DNA from: Antedon mediterranea
Lineage: Eukaryota > Echinodermata > Crinoidea > Comatulida > Antedonidae
DNA length: 64,000 bases
Assembly: GCF_964355755.1 (NCBI RefSeq)
Contig: NC_092672.1
Span: 14,566,501-14,630,500, forward strand
Direction of reading: 5' to 3'
Shown: one piece after another, positions 37,200-53,046 of the stretch
Numbering within the stretch: position 1 is the first letter of the stretch
How the letters are laid out: every line of letters starts with the position of its first letter
Program-made: the position numbers and the translations under genes
Notes under the pieces: generated by a model
Told to the model about the DNA's origin: nothing
What the model saw: only the letters and a program-made list of their open reading frames with translations
Databases searched by the model: none

Positions 37200-37450
37200 T
37201 ACAATTTTATTAGGTCACACCCTCAGATTGCAAAAGGAAGTCCCAGCCAATAAAGCAAAACTATTATTTTGAAAAATGTAAGCAACAAAAGTATAGAGGA
37301 CGACCACGATCCACACTACCGGTAACTCTATCGAACGACCTGATCACCCTTCATAAACAATCATCAACTGCACTACTCCCTAGGATCAAAAGCATAAAAG
37401 ATATAGCCTAGAAACGATTCGGAGAATAGCAGAGTTGGATGGATGGTTGT
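37200..37450 (+). mobile_element. LINE C-terminal fragment
   Basis: The translation contains KYRGRPRSTLPVTLSNDL and LPRIKSIKDIA, followed by stop-interrupted KRFGE and W residues. GRPRTTLP...RL-S-KDL is a recurring C-terminal pattern in animal non-LTR retrotransposon proteins. It is degenerate and lies inside the composite element. Confidence 0.55.
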
Positions 37451-37572
37451 TTTTTAGAAAGTTTGTCGCTTACGAGAGAGGTGGATAGACTGATAGCTAT
37501 ACATCTACATTAGCGGTGGATTGTTCTACATTAACGGTTGTTTCGACATTTTAGCTTGCGTTTTCTACATTA

Positions 37573-37716
37573 AGCTTGGTTCCCACTAAAACGTAACGCA
37601 AGGGCGTAAACGCAACGCAACCAATGACAAGCGGCAGTTCGGATAATCCATCGCTTGTGATTGGTCAATTTACTCACGTTGCGTTACGTGTTGCATCTCT
37701 AGAGTGGGAACCAAGC
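37573..37716. mobile_element. nested MITE with GCTTGGTTCCCACT ends
   Basis: AGCTTGGTTCCCACT on the left is inverted as AGTGGGAACCAAGC on the right. Inside, CGTAACGCAA words repeat near both ends in opposite orientation. ATTA lies next to each end and may be a short target duplication. It is about 145 bp and non-coding. Confidence 0.7.
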
Positions 37717-37756
37717 ATTAGCGGTTGTACACGTATGCACAAGAGTGCAATATAAT

Positions 37757-37920
37757 AAGTCGTACGTACGAGATAATAAGTCGTACGTACGAGATAATAA
37801 GTCGTACGTACGAGATAATAAGTCGTACGTACGAGATAATAAGTCGTACGTACGAGATAATAAGTCGTACGTACGAGATAATAAGTCGTACGTACGAGAT
37901 AATAAGTCGTACGTACAAGA
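37757..37920. repeat. right subterminal 21-bp array (CGTACGTACG), 8 copies
   Basis: Eight copies of a 21-bp unit, CGTACGTACG plus AGATAATAAGT. Only the last copy is altered (CGTACGTACAAG). It is more uniform than the left array, which suggests later expansion. Open frames on both strands here come from the 21-bp period. Confidence 0.95.
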
Positions 37921-37966
37921 TAGTGGCGGCAATTTTTTTAACGGATGTCCCTAATGGGGCTTCGTA

Positions 37967-38091
37967 ATTATACAGTACAGTATTAAAAATCGTCATAAAA
38001 ATCTAGTCGTGAGAGGCGCTCTATCTCGAGCGTGTCATGACTTATAATTTCTTCTCTGATGATTTGTTAGGCCTTTTCGTTTCGAACCATC
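37967..38091 (+). promoter_or_regulatory. LRRC47 5' UTR / proximal promoter region
   Basis: Only 125 bp separate the composite element from the LRRC47 ATG. No TATA box is evident. A pyrimidine-rich stretch (AATTTCTTCTCTG at 38046) could hold an initiator. The transcription start may lie here or inside the element. Confidence 0.35.
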
Positions 38092-43611
<5,520 letters not shown>

Positions 43612-43808
43612 CCCTTGCAACTGTATCACATGGTAAGTCATGAGAAATCAGTAGGTTTTTCTGATACTTAACTGATAAATCAAAGTTTATTATTCTTTCA
43701 TATACTACTGTATATACACTTTCAGTACCAGTGTAGTGTTTGTGAAAGTGCCAAGTTTCATAACATTACTGTAAAAACCAATGTTACAAATCATAGGCCT
43801 TTAAATAG

Positions 43809-44354
43809 GCTTCCAGGACGATTCGGCCTGGGACTATTTGGCCCACTTTTGGTGGGACAATTCAGCCCACTTTTGGGCCGAAACATTCCACTTTGTGGGC
43901 CGAAACGTCTCACTTTAGACCAAATTCATATTCATTTTTTTGGTATTTATCAAGTGTTTAAAGCTACAATCTGTATTTTATTGATATTGACAATGTTAAT
44001 ATAATATATATAATAAATTACTAAAAAACGTAATTTTATATTCAATTTATTACTTCGAAAACTTTGTTTATTTCGTGCATTCGCCAAGCATCCAACAGGG
44101 GGCGTAACTTGTTTACGTCGTTCGCGTGACAAAAAAATGATCATTTTCGACAATGTTTTCAAAATGTTTGCTTGATTGCATTTTTATCCCTAGTAGTTCT
44201 ACCCCATAGTCTATCTGAAAATAAAGTTTGGGGAAAAAGCTTATTTTGTGGTTATAAAATGCATATCAAAGCCGATTAAATTTAAGTGTGCCGAATCGTC
44301 TCAAGGCCGAATTGTCCCAGGACCGAATCGTCTCAAGGCCGAGTCGTCCCGTTA
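43809..44354. mobile_element. foldback element with 11-bp flanking repeats
   Basis: CCTTTAAATAG stands on both sides (43798-43808 and 44355-44365). The left end carries GGACGATTCGGCCTGGGAC and several GGGCCGAAAC/TTGGCCCAC variants. The right end has the same theme reversed (GGCCGAATTGTCCC, GGCCGAGTCGTCCC). The AT-rich middle is non-coding. It is similar in style to 758-1422. It lies in the 3' flank of LRRC47. Confidence 0.6.
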
Positions 44355-44376
44355 CCTTTAAATAGTAGTACAGTAT

Positions 44377-44382
44377 AATAAA
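44377..44382 (+). terminator. possible distal LRRC47 polyadenylation signal
   Basis: AATAAA lies 766 bp after the LRRC47 stop, beyond the foldback element. Another AATAAA is at 44220-44225 inside that element. Which is used cannot be told. Confidence 0.3.
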
Positions 44383-45639
44383 ACAAATATAATATTAGCC
44401 ATTTATACATATTGTAAAAGTCGTTAGGGATTATTGTTCATCCCATCTGACATTTAAATATAAAATAGTGTAATATAAATATCAACAGACAATGCTAAGT
44501 CAATAATCATTAACACAATTACAGCAATGTAAACAAAAATCATTTTAAGGGTATGTTTACTGCTTTTTTTCTATTTAGTTTTTTGCTGAAAAGTAAGTGT
44601 TTTCTAAACAATATCAAAATATTGGTACTGTGTCTAGTTTAAAAGATAGTTTACAGATAGAAAAGCTTACAGATTTTAAAATGTGTGTCACTGTTTATTC
44701 TAAGGAGGTGGGTACAGTTTTAAATTTGCATTAAATTCCTTGGAATGGAATGCATTTTTTTTTTTTTTTTTGGATAATGGATAAATGAGGAGGAAAAAAG
44801 ATTTGTATCGAAATCATCAAAGGTAAATCAAACAAACATGCTATTTGAACACATGTGCCATGGCCCGCTATAGCAAGTTGTAAATCGATTGGTAATCGCT
44901 GATCAAAAACAAAACATACCCATATATAAGTTGTATGCGCAGTCTGATCATTCTGTTGAAAATGTATGTGTATGAACAGCAGTTTATTTCAATCAATGTG
45001 TAGTGGTATACAATACTGTATATTGAATTCATTTGTCTAATTGTATGTTAAAATCAATCAAATTTCATTTTTTTAAATCTCTGGGCCATACGTGGTGGTG
45101 TTTATTATGATACAGTATATAATTTTAGTTTGGTACTTTGAAAGGTCCGATGAAAACGATTTTTTTGGGTTGTAGGTCAGGCATTTAATTTTTTTGTAGG
45201 GTAAAAATTCCGCTGATCCACCGAAAACACTCAGGGGTTTCCCTTCAACGCACACGTCACATTACCCGGCGAAGAAGGTCCATATTTTAAAAAGTTTGAT
45301 GTCATCAGCAAGCAATAACAAATTACAACAAGAAATATTTCTTACAAAAAACGCTGCTCGCTTATTGAAAAATATTTTTTATTTCAAATGTTTTTGAATG
45401 TGTCATTTTATTGTCACATAATAGTTATTTTACCTGAAAAAATGTAATTTAAAGCAACAAATACTTACATTGTCTGTCAGACAATGGTTTTTGGGTTTCT
45501 TTTCTCTTTTTATATGTGATTAAATATTATTTTGTGGTTACAGAAGTGAATACTCAATTTCTGTCACTTTAGTTAATTTTATTGCTAAGGTCAAATCTGG
45601 GGGTCACTTCATCACCCTAGATATTTCAAGTGTGAAGTA
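44383..45639. other. intergenic, no gene seen
   Basis: AT-rich, with a poly-T run near 44757-44771. No gene, array or recognisable mobile element. Confidence 0.5.
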
Positions 45640-46095
45640 TATAGTATATTACAAACACAAACTTTAATGGACTGTTTCGATAATAATTCAATGAATATCT
45701 GACAGTGATGAAACCAGAAATGCTTTGGGATTTGTAATTTTAGCATGACATGTCCTAATAGATCACTCTTTTCCCAGACGTTTTTTGGGTCTACTGTAGC
45801 AGCTGGAATCAATAAATTATAGTGGAGTTTCCATTTTCGCAAAACTGTCGTCCTTAGAACTATAACTGCTGCTTGCTTTAGCTTCTGATTGAGTAGTCCT
45901 AATGGGACGTAGCAGGCTAGAGCAGTAGCGTGAAAAAAGTGTGAATAAAACAAAAATCATTAATAAATAAATTGAAAAAAGGGGACCCAAAATATAACCC
46001 TTATGGAATGGGAATCTAAACAATACATCAAGCCATTCAGATGAACAACCCCAGGGGCGGACGTAGGGGGGTTGTTGCCCCAGTTGCCCGGTCAA
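45640..46095 (-). mobile_element. degenerate reverse transcriptase fragment
   Basis: On the minus strand SSEWLDVLFRFPFHKGYILG leads into PLFSIYLLMIF, a decayed version of the PQGS-LGPLLFLIYIND block in the fingers/palm of non-LTR reverse transcriptases. Another minus frame continues downstream (KKRLGKE and similar), pointing to a frame break. The element is dead and its ends are unclear. Confidence 0.5.
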
Positions 46096-46215
46096 CACCC
46101 TTAATTTCATGCTAAATGTTTTTTTCTGTGACTAAATTAAAATTTAGATCCCATTTTATCATATATAATAACCATTAACATTATAGGACTAAAAGTCCAG
46201 TTTTGGAAGAGCCTA

Positions 46216-46300
46216 TAAAGTACATGTAAATTGACAGAATGCAGCGTAAATTAACAAGCATTACACTACCGCGCACAATTTACCGCCGTCATCGTATTTT
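46216..46300. repeat. dispersed repeat, copy 1 (pair with 47752-47840)
   Basis: TGTAAATTGACAGAATGCAG, CGTAAATTAAC, ACTACCGCGCACAATTTACC and GCCGTCA recur in the same order at 47752-47840 with substitutions. Both copies are in direct orientation. The class is unknown. Confidence 0.55.
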
Positions 46301-47244
46301 TTTTGAGTGGATATATTTCTGAACATGCTCAGAATGAATTTCTGACTTTGAATTTCCGTAGTACGAACGTTCCAAACTTTGAAACAACAGTGTTTAATTG
46401 CTTCTTTTTGCAAATTTCGATCATATTTTTCTTTTATGAAGTGTAGTTTAAGCAACACTCTTGTACAGTTTATAGTTTATGTATAATGAAAATGAATTTT
46501 GGAAATTGTAGTTTTACTGACTTTTAATCAAAATAATACAATTTAACATTTTGCTCAATATATTTATAGCAGCAGCAGCAGCTTCATATTTTGTGTCTAA
46601 CTTTTTTATTTATTAATTGATAATAACAAAGATCTTTGATAATAATATTTAATTTGTATTTATTGACTATAATTGCCAGAATTTATTAGCTTACCGGATA
46701 TAGAGCGTCATTTCAGGCGAACTATAGGTGTCATTTATCGTGAATTTTGAGGTATAAGTTCTGCGAACGCCCCTGAACCCTGAATAGTTACTTTTACTGC
46801 CTGCCATCTAAATGAAACAAAATACTATTATACGAAAAATTAAATTTAAGTTTATGAAGTAAAACATCGGTGAGTAAACTATTGTGAGTGACGCTAAGTC
46901 CGATTTAGATATAGGCGTAAGGTCTAAGGAAAGTAACAATTATTATAGGTCTGTAGTGTTTAATGTCAGATTTTGTTCAAATAACTTTTTACTGGGCAGA
47001 GAGAAATCGGTTTCTTTTTTTAAAATTATTTATTCATGGTCAAACACAATAAAAGATACAGTACTTGGTTTACATTATTTTCGTTTGTTCAAAGTTTTAA
47101 AAAATTAGGTTAAAATATCTAAACCCTAATTTGTATCTTTCATACGAGATATTAAATAGCACGCCCTCTGTATTCTTTTAACATGGACATAATTTTTTGA
47201 CATGGACCAAAGATAGTGCGACTATCTTTGCAGGGACCAAAACA

Positions 47245-47510
47245 TCAATCGAGTGGCCCGATCGGTTAAGGCAGACGCCTCGCAAACCATAGCTATACAA
47301 TACAATAGGCACAGGTTCCAGCGCTGTACCCAACCCAGTACGTCTTTCGGAAGAGTAGGTGGGGGGAGGGGGTGGTGTACTGGTCCATTCAGACCAGTGA
47401 GCACACTCGAATATTGTCCTGATGACAGTATTTCGCCAAGTACTCACCCAGTTTCTGATTGTGCTTTCACAAGTTGTCTGTTGCCGAAGTAGCATTGAGC
47501 AAAAAGTACC
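47245..47510 (+). mobile_element. tRNA-derived SINE
   Basis: GAGTGGCCCGATCGGTTAAG resembles a tRNA-Leu or Ser type A-box region, and CACAGGTTCCAGCGCTGTAC a B box about 50 nt later. Then comes GTACGTCTTTCGGAAGAG, a GTCTTTCGGA block often seen in the body of animal SINEs. A G-rich stretch and a TG-rich body follow. Confidence 0.6.
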
Positions 47511-47751
47511 ATTCATATGCTACAATATGAATTATGTTAAGAAAAGGCCTTTGCTATAATGATTTTGTTCAGAATTTAATATGCTAGAATATGAATTGTG
47601 TTAAGAAATGAATATGTTTAGGAAAATGAATAGGCCTACGCTAAGTGAATGTGTTAAGACAATGTTAAGTTATGAATATCATGAAATGGATATATTTTTA
47701 GTAATAAAAGAAAAAAAAAAGTACCATTGAAATGAAAGAGTTGGAAAAGAC

Positions 47752-47840
47752 TATATGTAAATTGGCAGACAGCGTAAAATTAACCAGCGGTCAACAATAC
47801 CGTGCATAATTTACCGGCGGTCAGCGTTTTGATGTTTGTT
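47752..47840. repeat. dispersed repeat, copy 2 (pair with 46216-46300)
   Basis: TGTAAATTGGCAGACAGCGT, AAAATTAACCAGCGGTC, ATACCGTGCATAATTTACCG and GCGGTCAGC match the earlier copy in order and orientation. Confidence 0.55.
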
Positions 47841-48117
47841 GACTGTTTGGATTGCTTGTGTGGGTGAGAAAGTAAGAAAGGCCACCAGACACTGTGTTTT
47901 TGGTAAACCCCGTTGCATTTTGCCGGGGATTCCCCCATTTCCGTAGTACCCTATTTATCTTCATTTTCCTACGTCCGAAAAATTTGTCGATCCTATTTTC
48001 TTTTCTGGAGTCAGCGCCAGGGAGATGTCTCCCTGCTCACTACTCATAAACATTCATTATTTGTATCCTGGGCGGAGACACAAATCATGGAGGTATACAC
48101 ACATTTCAACACTATTA

Positions 48118-48916
48118 AACATGTTTACTTTAGGACATAGTGTAGGCTACATGCGTATTCCAATGTGCGTAACATGTTTACTTTAGGACATAGTGTAGAC
48201 TACATGCGTATTCCAATGTGCGTAACATGTTTACTTTAGGACATAGTGTAGGCTACATGCGTATTCCAATGTGCGTAACATGTTTACTTTAGGACATAGT
48301 GTAGGCTACATGCGTATTCCAATGTGCGTAACATGTTTACTTTATGACATAGTGTAGGCTACATGCGTATTCCAATGTGCGTAACATGTTTACTTTAGGA
48401 CATAGTGTAGACTACATGCGTATTCCAATGTGCGTAACATGTTTACTTTAGGACATAGTGTAGGCTACATGCGTATTCCAATGTGCGTAACATGTTTACT
48501 TTATGACATAGTGTAGGCTACATGCGTATTCCAATGTGCGTAACATGTTTACTTTAGGACATAGTGTAGGCTACATGCGTATTCCAATGTGCGTAACATG
48601 TTTACTTTATGACAGAGTGTAGGCTACATGCGTATTCCAATGTGCGTAACATGTTAGTTTACTTTAGGACATAGTGTAGGCTACATGCGTATTCCAATGT
48701 GCGTAACATGTTTACTTTAGGACATAGTGTAGACTACATGCGTATTCCAATGTGCGTAACATGTTTACTTTATGACATAGTGTAGGCTACATGCGTATTC
48801 CAATGTGCGTAACATGTTTACTTTAGGACATAGTGTAGGCTACATGCGTATTCCAATGTGCGTAACATGTTTACTTTAGGACATAGTGTAGGCTACATGC
48901 GTATTCCAATGTGCGT
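48118..48916. repeat. 53-bp minisatellite, about 15 copies
   Basis: The unit is AACATGTTTACTTTAGGACA, TAGTGTAGGCTACATGCGTA, TTCCAATGTGCGT. Variants are TTATGAC for TTAGGAC and AGAC for AGGC. One unit has a 4-nt insertion (ATGTTAGTTTAC). The last copy ends abruptly at GTGCGTG. Confidence 0.95.
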
Positions 48917-49249
48917 GTTAAAATCTAGTTGAATGGGATTCAACTAGTCAATTTCTAGAGAAGAGAGGGCACTTAAATTAATTCTTTAATTAATTAAAAA
49001 TTGTTTGCCCTTATTTAAAAACAATACGATACGAAAGCAGAGAGAAAGAGAAAAAAATGCATATATTTATTCTGTTGTCATGATGCAAAAGATAGCCTAA
49101 TAAGCTTATTTATTTATGGATAGACAACACCCACCAATAAGAGTTGTACTTACTGTATTGTAGAGAAAGAACATCGATTGTGATTGGTTTATTACTACAA
49201 TGGTCTAGAGAGAGTGAACGAACTTTCTCTTGTGCAAAACAACGTTTAT

Positions 49250-49447
49250 TATCGACTCCTACTCACGTTTGGCCTACATTAGCTGACTGTATAGCGTCGA
49301 GTCTGGAGTAGTAGCGTCCGCGGCCGTTTACTACTGTACTGATACTCGAAGCTGGATATAATCGACTGACAAATCGTGCGTTTTAGTTACTCTGCCGATC
49401 GCATTCGGGTATTATTTAGACGTTTCTAATTATCTGTTAAATTAAAG
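49250..49447 (+). promoter_or_regulatory. candidate promoter / non-coding first exon (NR0B?)
   Basis: A short CpG-richer stretch (GTCCGCGGCCG, GCCGATCGCATTCGGG) in AT-rich surroundings ends in AAATTAAAG before a strong donor GTAAGC at 49448. No long open frame. The next good + strand acceptor next to a coding start is at 57161, before the NR0B ATG. It may be the NR0B 5' UTR exon with a 7.7-kb intron. This is inference only. Confidence 0.3.
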
Positions 49448-49740
49448 GTAAGCACATTAACTTATATATAGGGTGTACAAGCAGCATGCTCAGATATATG
49501 CCCGGATATATGATTGTATGGACATACACACAAACGAATTTTCATGATGAGTTAGTTATATTACGCCTAATAGCCTATATTACGCCTAATATAAAAGTAG
49601 GCTTATATTCGCGGCGAAGTATATTAAGTATCTTTTACCTTGAATACAGTATATACACTGTATGTTTTGTAGATACAGTACCTTTTTGTAAATGTAAACT
49701 TACTTTGATCATGGAAGAATTATTTTTTACCTCCATGCTT

Positions 49741-49852
49741 TGAATGATTTTTATTATTATATTGTAAATGTTCTCTATTGAACCACTTTGGAAATCAATG
49801 CTTTAATTAGCACTTAAAGTGTCATTCAGTATAAAGATAAATAAATAAATCC
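49741..49852 (+). mobile_element. possible LINE 3' end
   Basis: TTGTAAATGTTCTCTATTG, ACCACTTTGGAAATCAATGC and a final GATAAATAAATAAAT resemble the 3' UTR and short tail of CR1-like elements. No coding part remains. Confidence 0.35.
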
Positions 49853-51327
49853 TGGAAAATCCTATAAAAGTACTGTAGTGTTAATGTTCAAAATATGGGT
49901 TATTATCAAACTCGATCAGGTGAAATGAGCATACGGATACGACATGAAAGTCAGCATAAAGTAAATCGCCGCACGCGCGTCCTTGAACCCTTGTTTGAAA
50001 AGGGAGCCCTCGCATCCCGTTTCATCCTGTAGATCTGATTTTATTTGAATCATTAATTTACATCAATAATCTTATATGTAGTCAATAGGTAGTACATATA
50101 GAATACATGTAGCAATACATACGATACCGTACAACAAGAACATCGACACAACAAAGCACACTTTATTATAAATGAAAATAGCAATATTATAAGAATTAAA
50201 TAAATCCATTGAATCTAGAAGCAATATGAAATAAGATAAGAATATGCATGACTACGGTACATCTCTTACTTTAACAGAAAGACCAAAATGGAAGGAGAAA
50301 ATACCATTTATAGAGAACGAACAAAATAGTTGCTCCGTCATTTGAGAGTTGGTAACTTGATAGTATTGCTATTAATATTACATTTATTAATGTTTATTAC
50401 AAAAACCCGGATTTTAAAAACAAGTTCGATATTAAACGTTTCCTTGTGACATGCAATGTTATCAATATAAAAGGAACTTTCTGAGGCCAGTTAAATACTT
50501 GGCTGAATTAATCGCACTCATTTATAGTGTGAAGGTTTGCTTGTACTATTGAGTACTGTGGATAGTTCAAGTAATAATAATCACCTCTATAGTTCAACGA
50601 CACTAGTTGTTAGTACAATGATCTCGAATACAAAATCGGATTATTGAGGCGTAACCACGCATCAATATTAAGAAAATCCGGTCTGTACTTTGTTGTACTT
50701 TCCCTCTACGGTATTCTTATTTTTCAATTAATTTGTGACAAGAGTACAGTTAGCAATTATTTATTTAAAAATGTATTTATCATGTAAGCTTGTATGTACG
50801 GTCTTTTTTCCAAAGTCTACTGGACAACAATTCTTGTTTGTATGTAGGCCTACTTTTAGAAAGAAAATATTGATTGATCGATTTATCTATGCATAAATAC
50901 CGTATTTATTTAGTATGTATGTGTCTCTTCTAATTGTAAAGTTGTCAAGGAAACAGTAGTGATATGCGATTGGTAGTACAGTAGTAGTAATTTTTCAGTT
51001 TGAGTTCAGTGTAATGGAAAGAGCAATGACCTATCTATATTATATAGCTTAAATCAATAATAATCCAAAACACACCCTTATCTACTTTGAACATCTAATA
51101 GTAGATAATATCATGTATTCGCAGTCTGGTTAGTATCGTATTGCGAGACAATATTTTATTCCAATTCTCTTCCATACATTCAATATAGAGTCCTTCAAAT
51201 ATCTGTTGAACACAATTTACCGCACGGCAGGGTGTTAATATCTTTCTCTTTTTGAACCTGAGCATCACGTCGTGCTCTTACACACCATGACGTATGCGGA
51301 CGTGATATATTGTCAGCAGAGAAGTTT
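49853..51327. other. intergenic, no gene seen
   Basis: Non-coding, AT-rich. No array, RNA gene or mobile element could be supported. Confidence 0.5.
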
Positions 51328-51668
51328 GTAACTGGTGCCCGAACTGGTTTGTAACTGGTACCCGAACTGGTTTGTAACTGGTGCCCGAACTGGTTTGTAA
51401 CTGGTTTGTAACTGGTGCCCGAATTGGTTTGTAACTGGTGCCCGAACTGGTTTGTTAACTGGTTTGTAACTGGTGCCCAAACTGGTTTGTAACTGGTGCC
51501 CGAACTGGTTTGTAACTGGTTTGTAACTGGTGCCCGAACTGGTTTGTAACTGGTGCCCGAACTGGTTTGTAACTGGTGCCCGAACTGGTCGTAACTGGTG
51601 CCCGAACTGGTTTGTAACTGGTGCCCGAACTGGTTTGTAACTGGTTTGTAACTGGTGCCCGAACTGGT
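51328..51668. repeat. 23-bp tandem repeat with 12-bp half units
   Basis: The unit GTAACTGGTGCCCGAACTGG plus TTT is repeated about 12 times. Extra GTAACTGGTTT half units occur at intervals, giving a mixed period. One copy has lost part of the TTTG (CTGGTCGTAAC). The minus-strand open frame (SGTSYKPV repeats) is a by-product. Confidence 0.93.
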
Positions 51669-52872
51669 GTTGATAAATTTTGGTTTAGTACGGTAACGGT
51701 ACGGCAATATACTTATCTTATGAGAAAAAGAGAGTTCATCAAGAAAACGCTCTCTTTTTTTAAAGTTTATTATATATTACAGCACAGTGATCCTTTTATT
51801 AAACATCCTTTTTTATAGATGCGTTTAAACTTGTTGCTCAGTTTCTTTCTTGAACTGGTAATTCGCATAATAATAATAATAAATACCCGTACAATATAAT
51901 ATATGAGTCAAATTTACATAATTAGTCGCAGAACTTTTGTTAATTAACTCATTCTTAAGAGCGTTGTGTTCACAAAATAACAATTAATGCACGTGTGAAT
52001 ATAATATTTTAGATAGTAGCTTTAAAGATGACTAATGACTAATTCCAAAAGATTTTTTTAAAAATGAGTTATTTTGAAGTATCATAATAGTTATTAACTT
52101 TCACCAAAAATTAGTCGAAAAAAAATAATTTAACTGAAATACAGAACCTTTGTTTAAAAAATAACTTTGACTTCCAGTCAAAGTTTTCGGGCAAAACATA
52201 TCTCATAATGCAACGCGCTTGTTTGGCTACTGGCTACTCTGTAAAAACTTCCTCGCGATCTGTGTGAAAATACCTTCTCAACCGTGACGAATTGTAATGT
52301 AAACAATCCAAATTAGCATCATGCATAATGCATACTCGTGATTTTGAAATCTTTGTTTACTTTCGCTCGCGACGATTTTCCAGACGAAATGTAATCAAAT
52401 TAATTTACCTGTTAATTACGTAAACTTGATGTTTTTGGCTCAACTTTAATATTACTGTGATATGGCCAATTTAAATTTAGAATATTTTGACCTTCATTTT
52501 TTGTGTTTCAAGGGACAATACGTACATCTTTAATCGTAGCACATTTTTTAGAAAAGTAAATACTAAAACGTCTTTCCCCATTTTTCAGATGACGAGGTGG
52601 TATTCTGTATTGTGAAATTGTGGCTATCGACAATTTAAAGATTGTGGAACAATATTTAGGCATGTTACCAATCATACATGTAAAACCTTGGGGTAAAATC
52701 TTACAGTGTAGTTGAACTTTCTTAAATTTCCGAAAATCCATAATTAAATTGGCTTTTGAAATTTGTGATTTTATGAACTTGTTTGGCATGGTTCCTTGAA
52801 CCTAACTGGCTCTCAATTTCATTAGTGCCTTTTGTGTTCCATTTAGTCAATTTTGTGCAACGATTTTCCAAT

Positions 52873-53046
52873 ATGCCGTTTGATAAGGAACATAATGAAG
52901 TTGAAAAGGTAAGAAAATGGCCCGAAGGTGCAATTCTAAATCACAACATTCCTGACGAGTTCGATGTAATGCATGATATGCTATCGTTCGTTCAACTTTG
53001 GTTTAAAGTAGAACACCAAACAAGAGCGCACACTCCGATGTTGTAA
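52873..53046 (+). other. short unidentified open frame
   Basis: From ATG at 52873 the frame reads MPFDKEHNEVEK, then VRKWPEGAILNHN and on to HTPML, 57 residues. The GTAAGA after EK (52909) could be a donor, making it a small first exon. No family is recognised. It may be chance. Confidence 0.2.

Larger units (their letters stand above)
35337..37966. mobile_element. 2.63-kb composite TIR element carrying a kinase fragment
   Basis: The ends are inverted repeats. On the left TACGAAGCCCCATTGGGGAC; on the right, reversed, TACGAAGCCCCATTAGGGAC. Both are followed by an A-run, a GCC-CCAC word and a subterminal array of CGTACGTACG units in matching inverted orientation (35386-35510 and 37757-37920). 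ATTATA flanks both sides (35331-35336 and 37967-37972), a candidate 6-bp target duplication. Inside lie a broken kinase sequence (35815-36570), a LINE fragment (37200-37450) and a nested MITE (37573-37716). No transposase is recognised, so it is non-autonomous. The right end is 125 bp before the LRRC47 start codon. Confidence 0.7.

Noticed and set aside
37718-37996. Four overlapping frames with RTYEIIS/SYVRDNK repeats
   Set aside because: Translations of the 21-bp CGTACGTACG array, not genes.
45073-45255. Minus-strand 60-codon frame
   Set aside because: No family resemblance, no splice sites, composition like the surrounding non-coding DNA.
51195-51707. 170-codon minus-strand repeat protein
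   Set aside because: It follows the 23-bp tandem repeat and its half units. No start or splice context.
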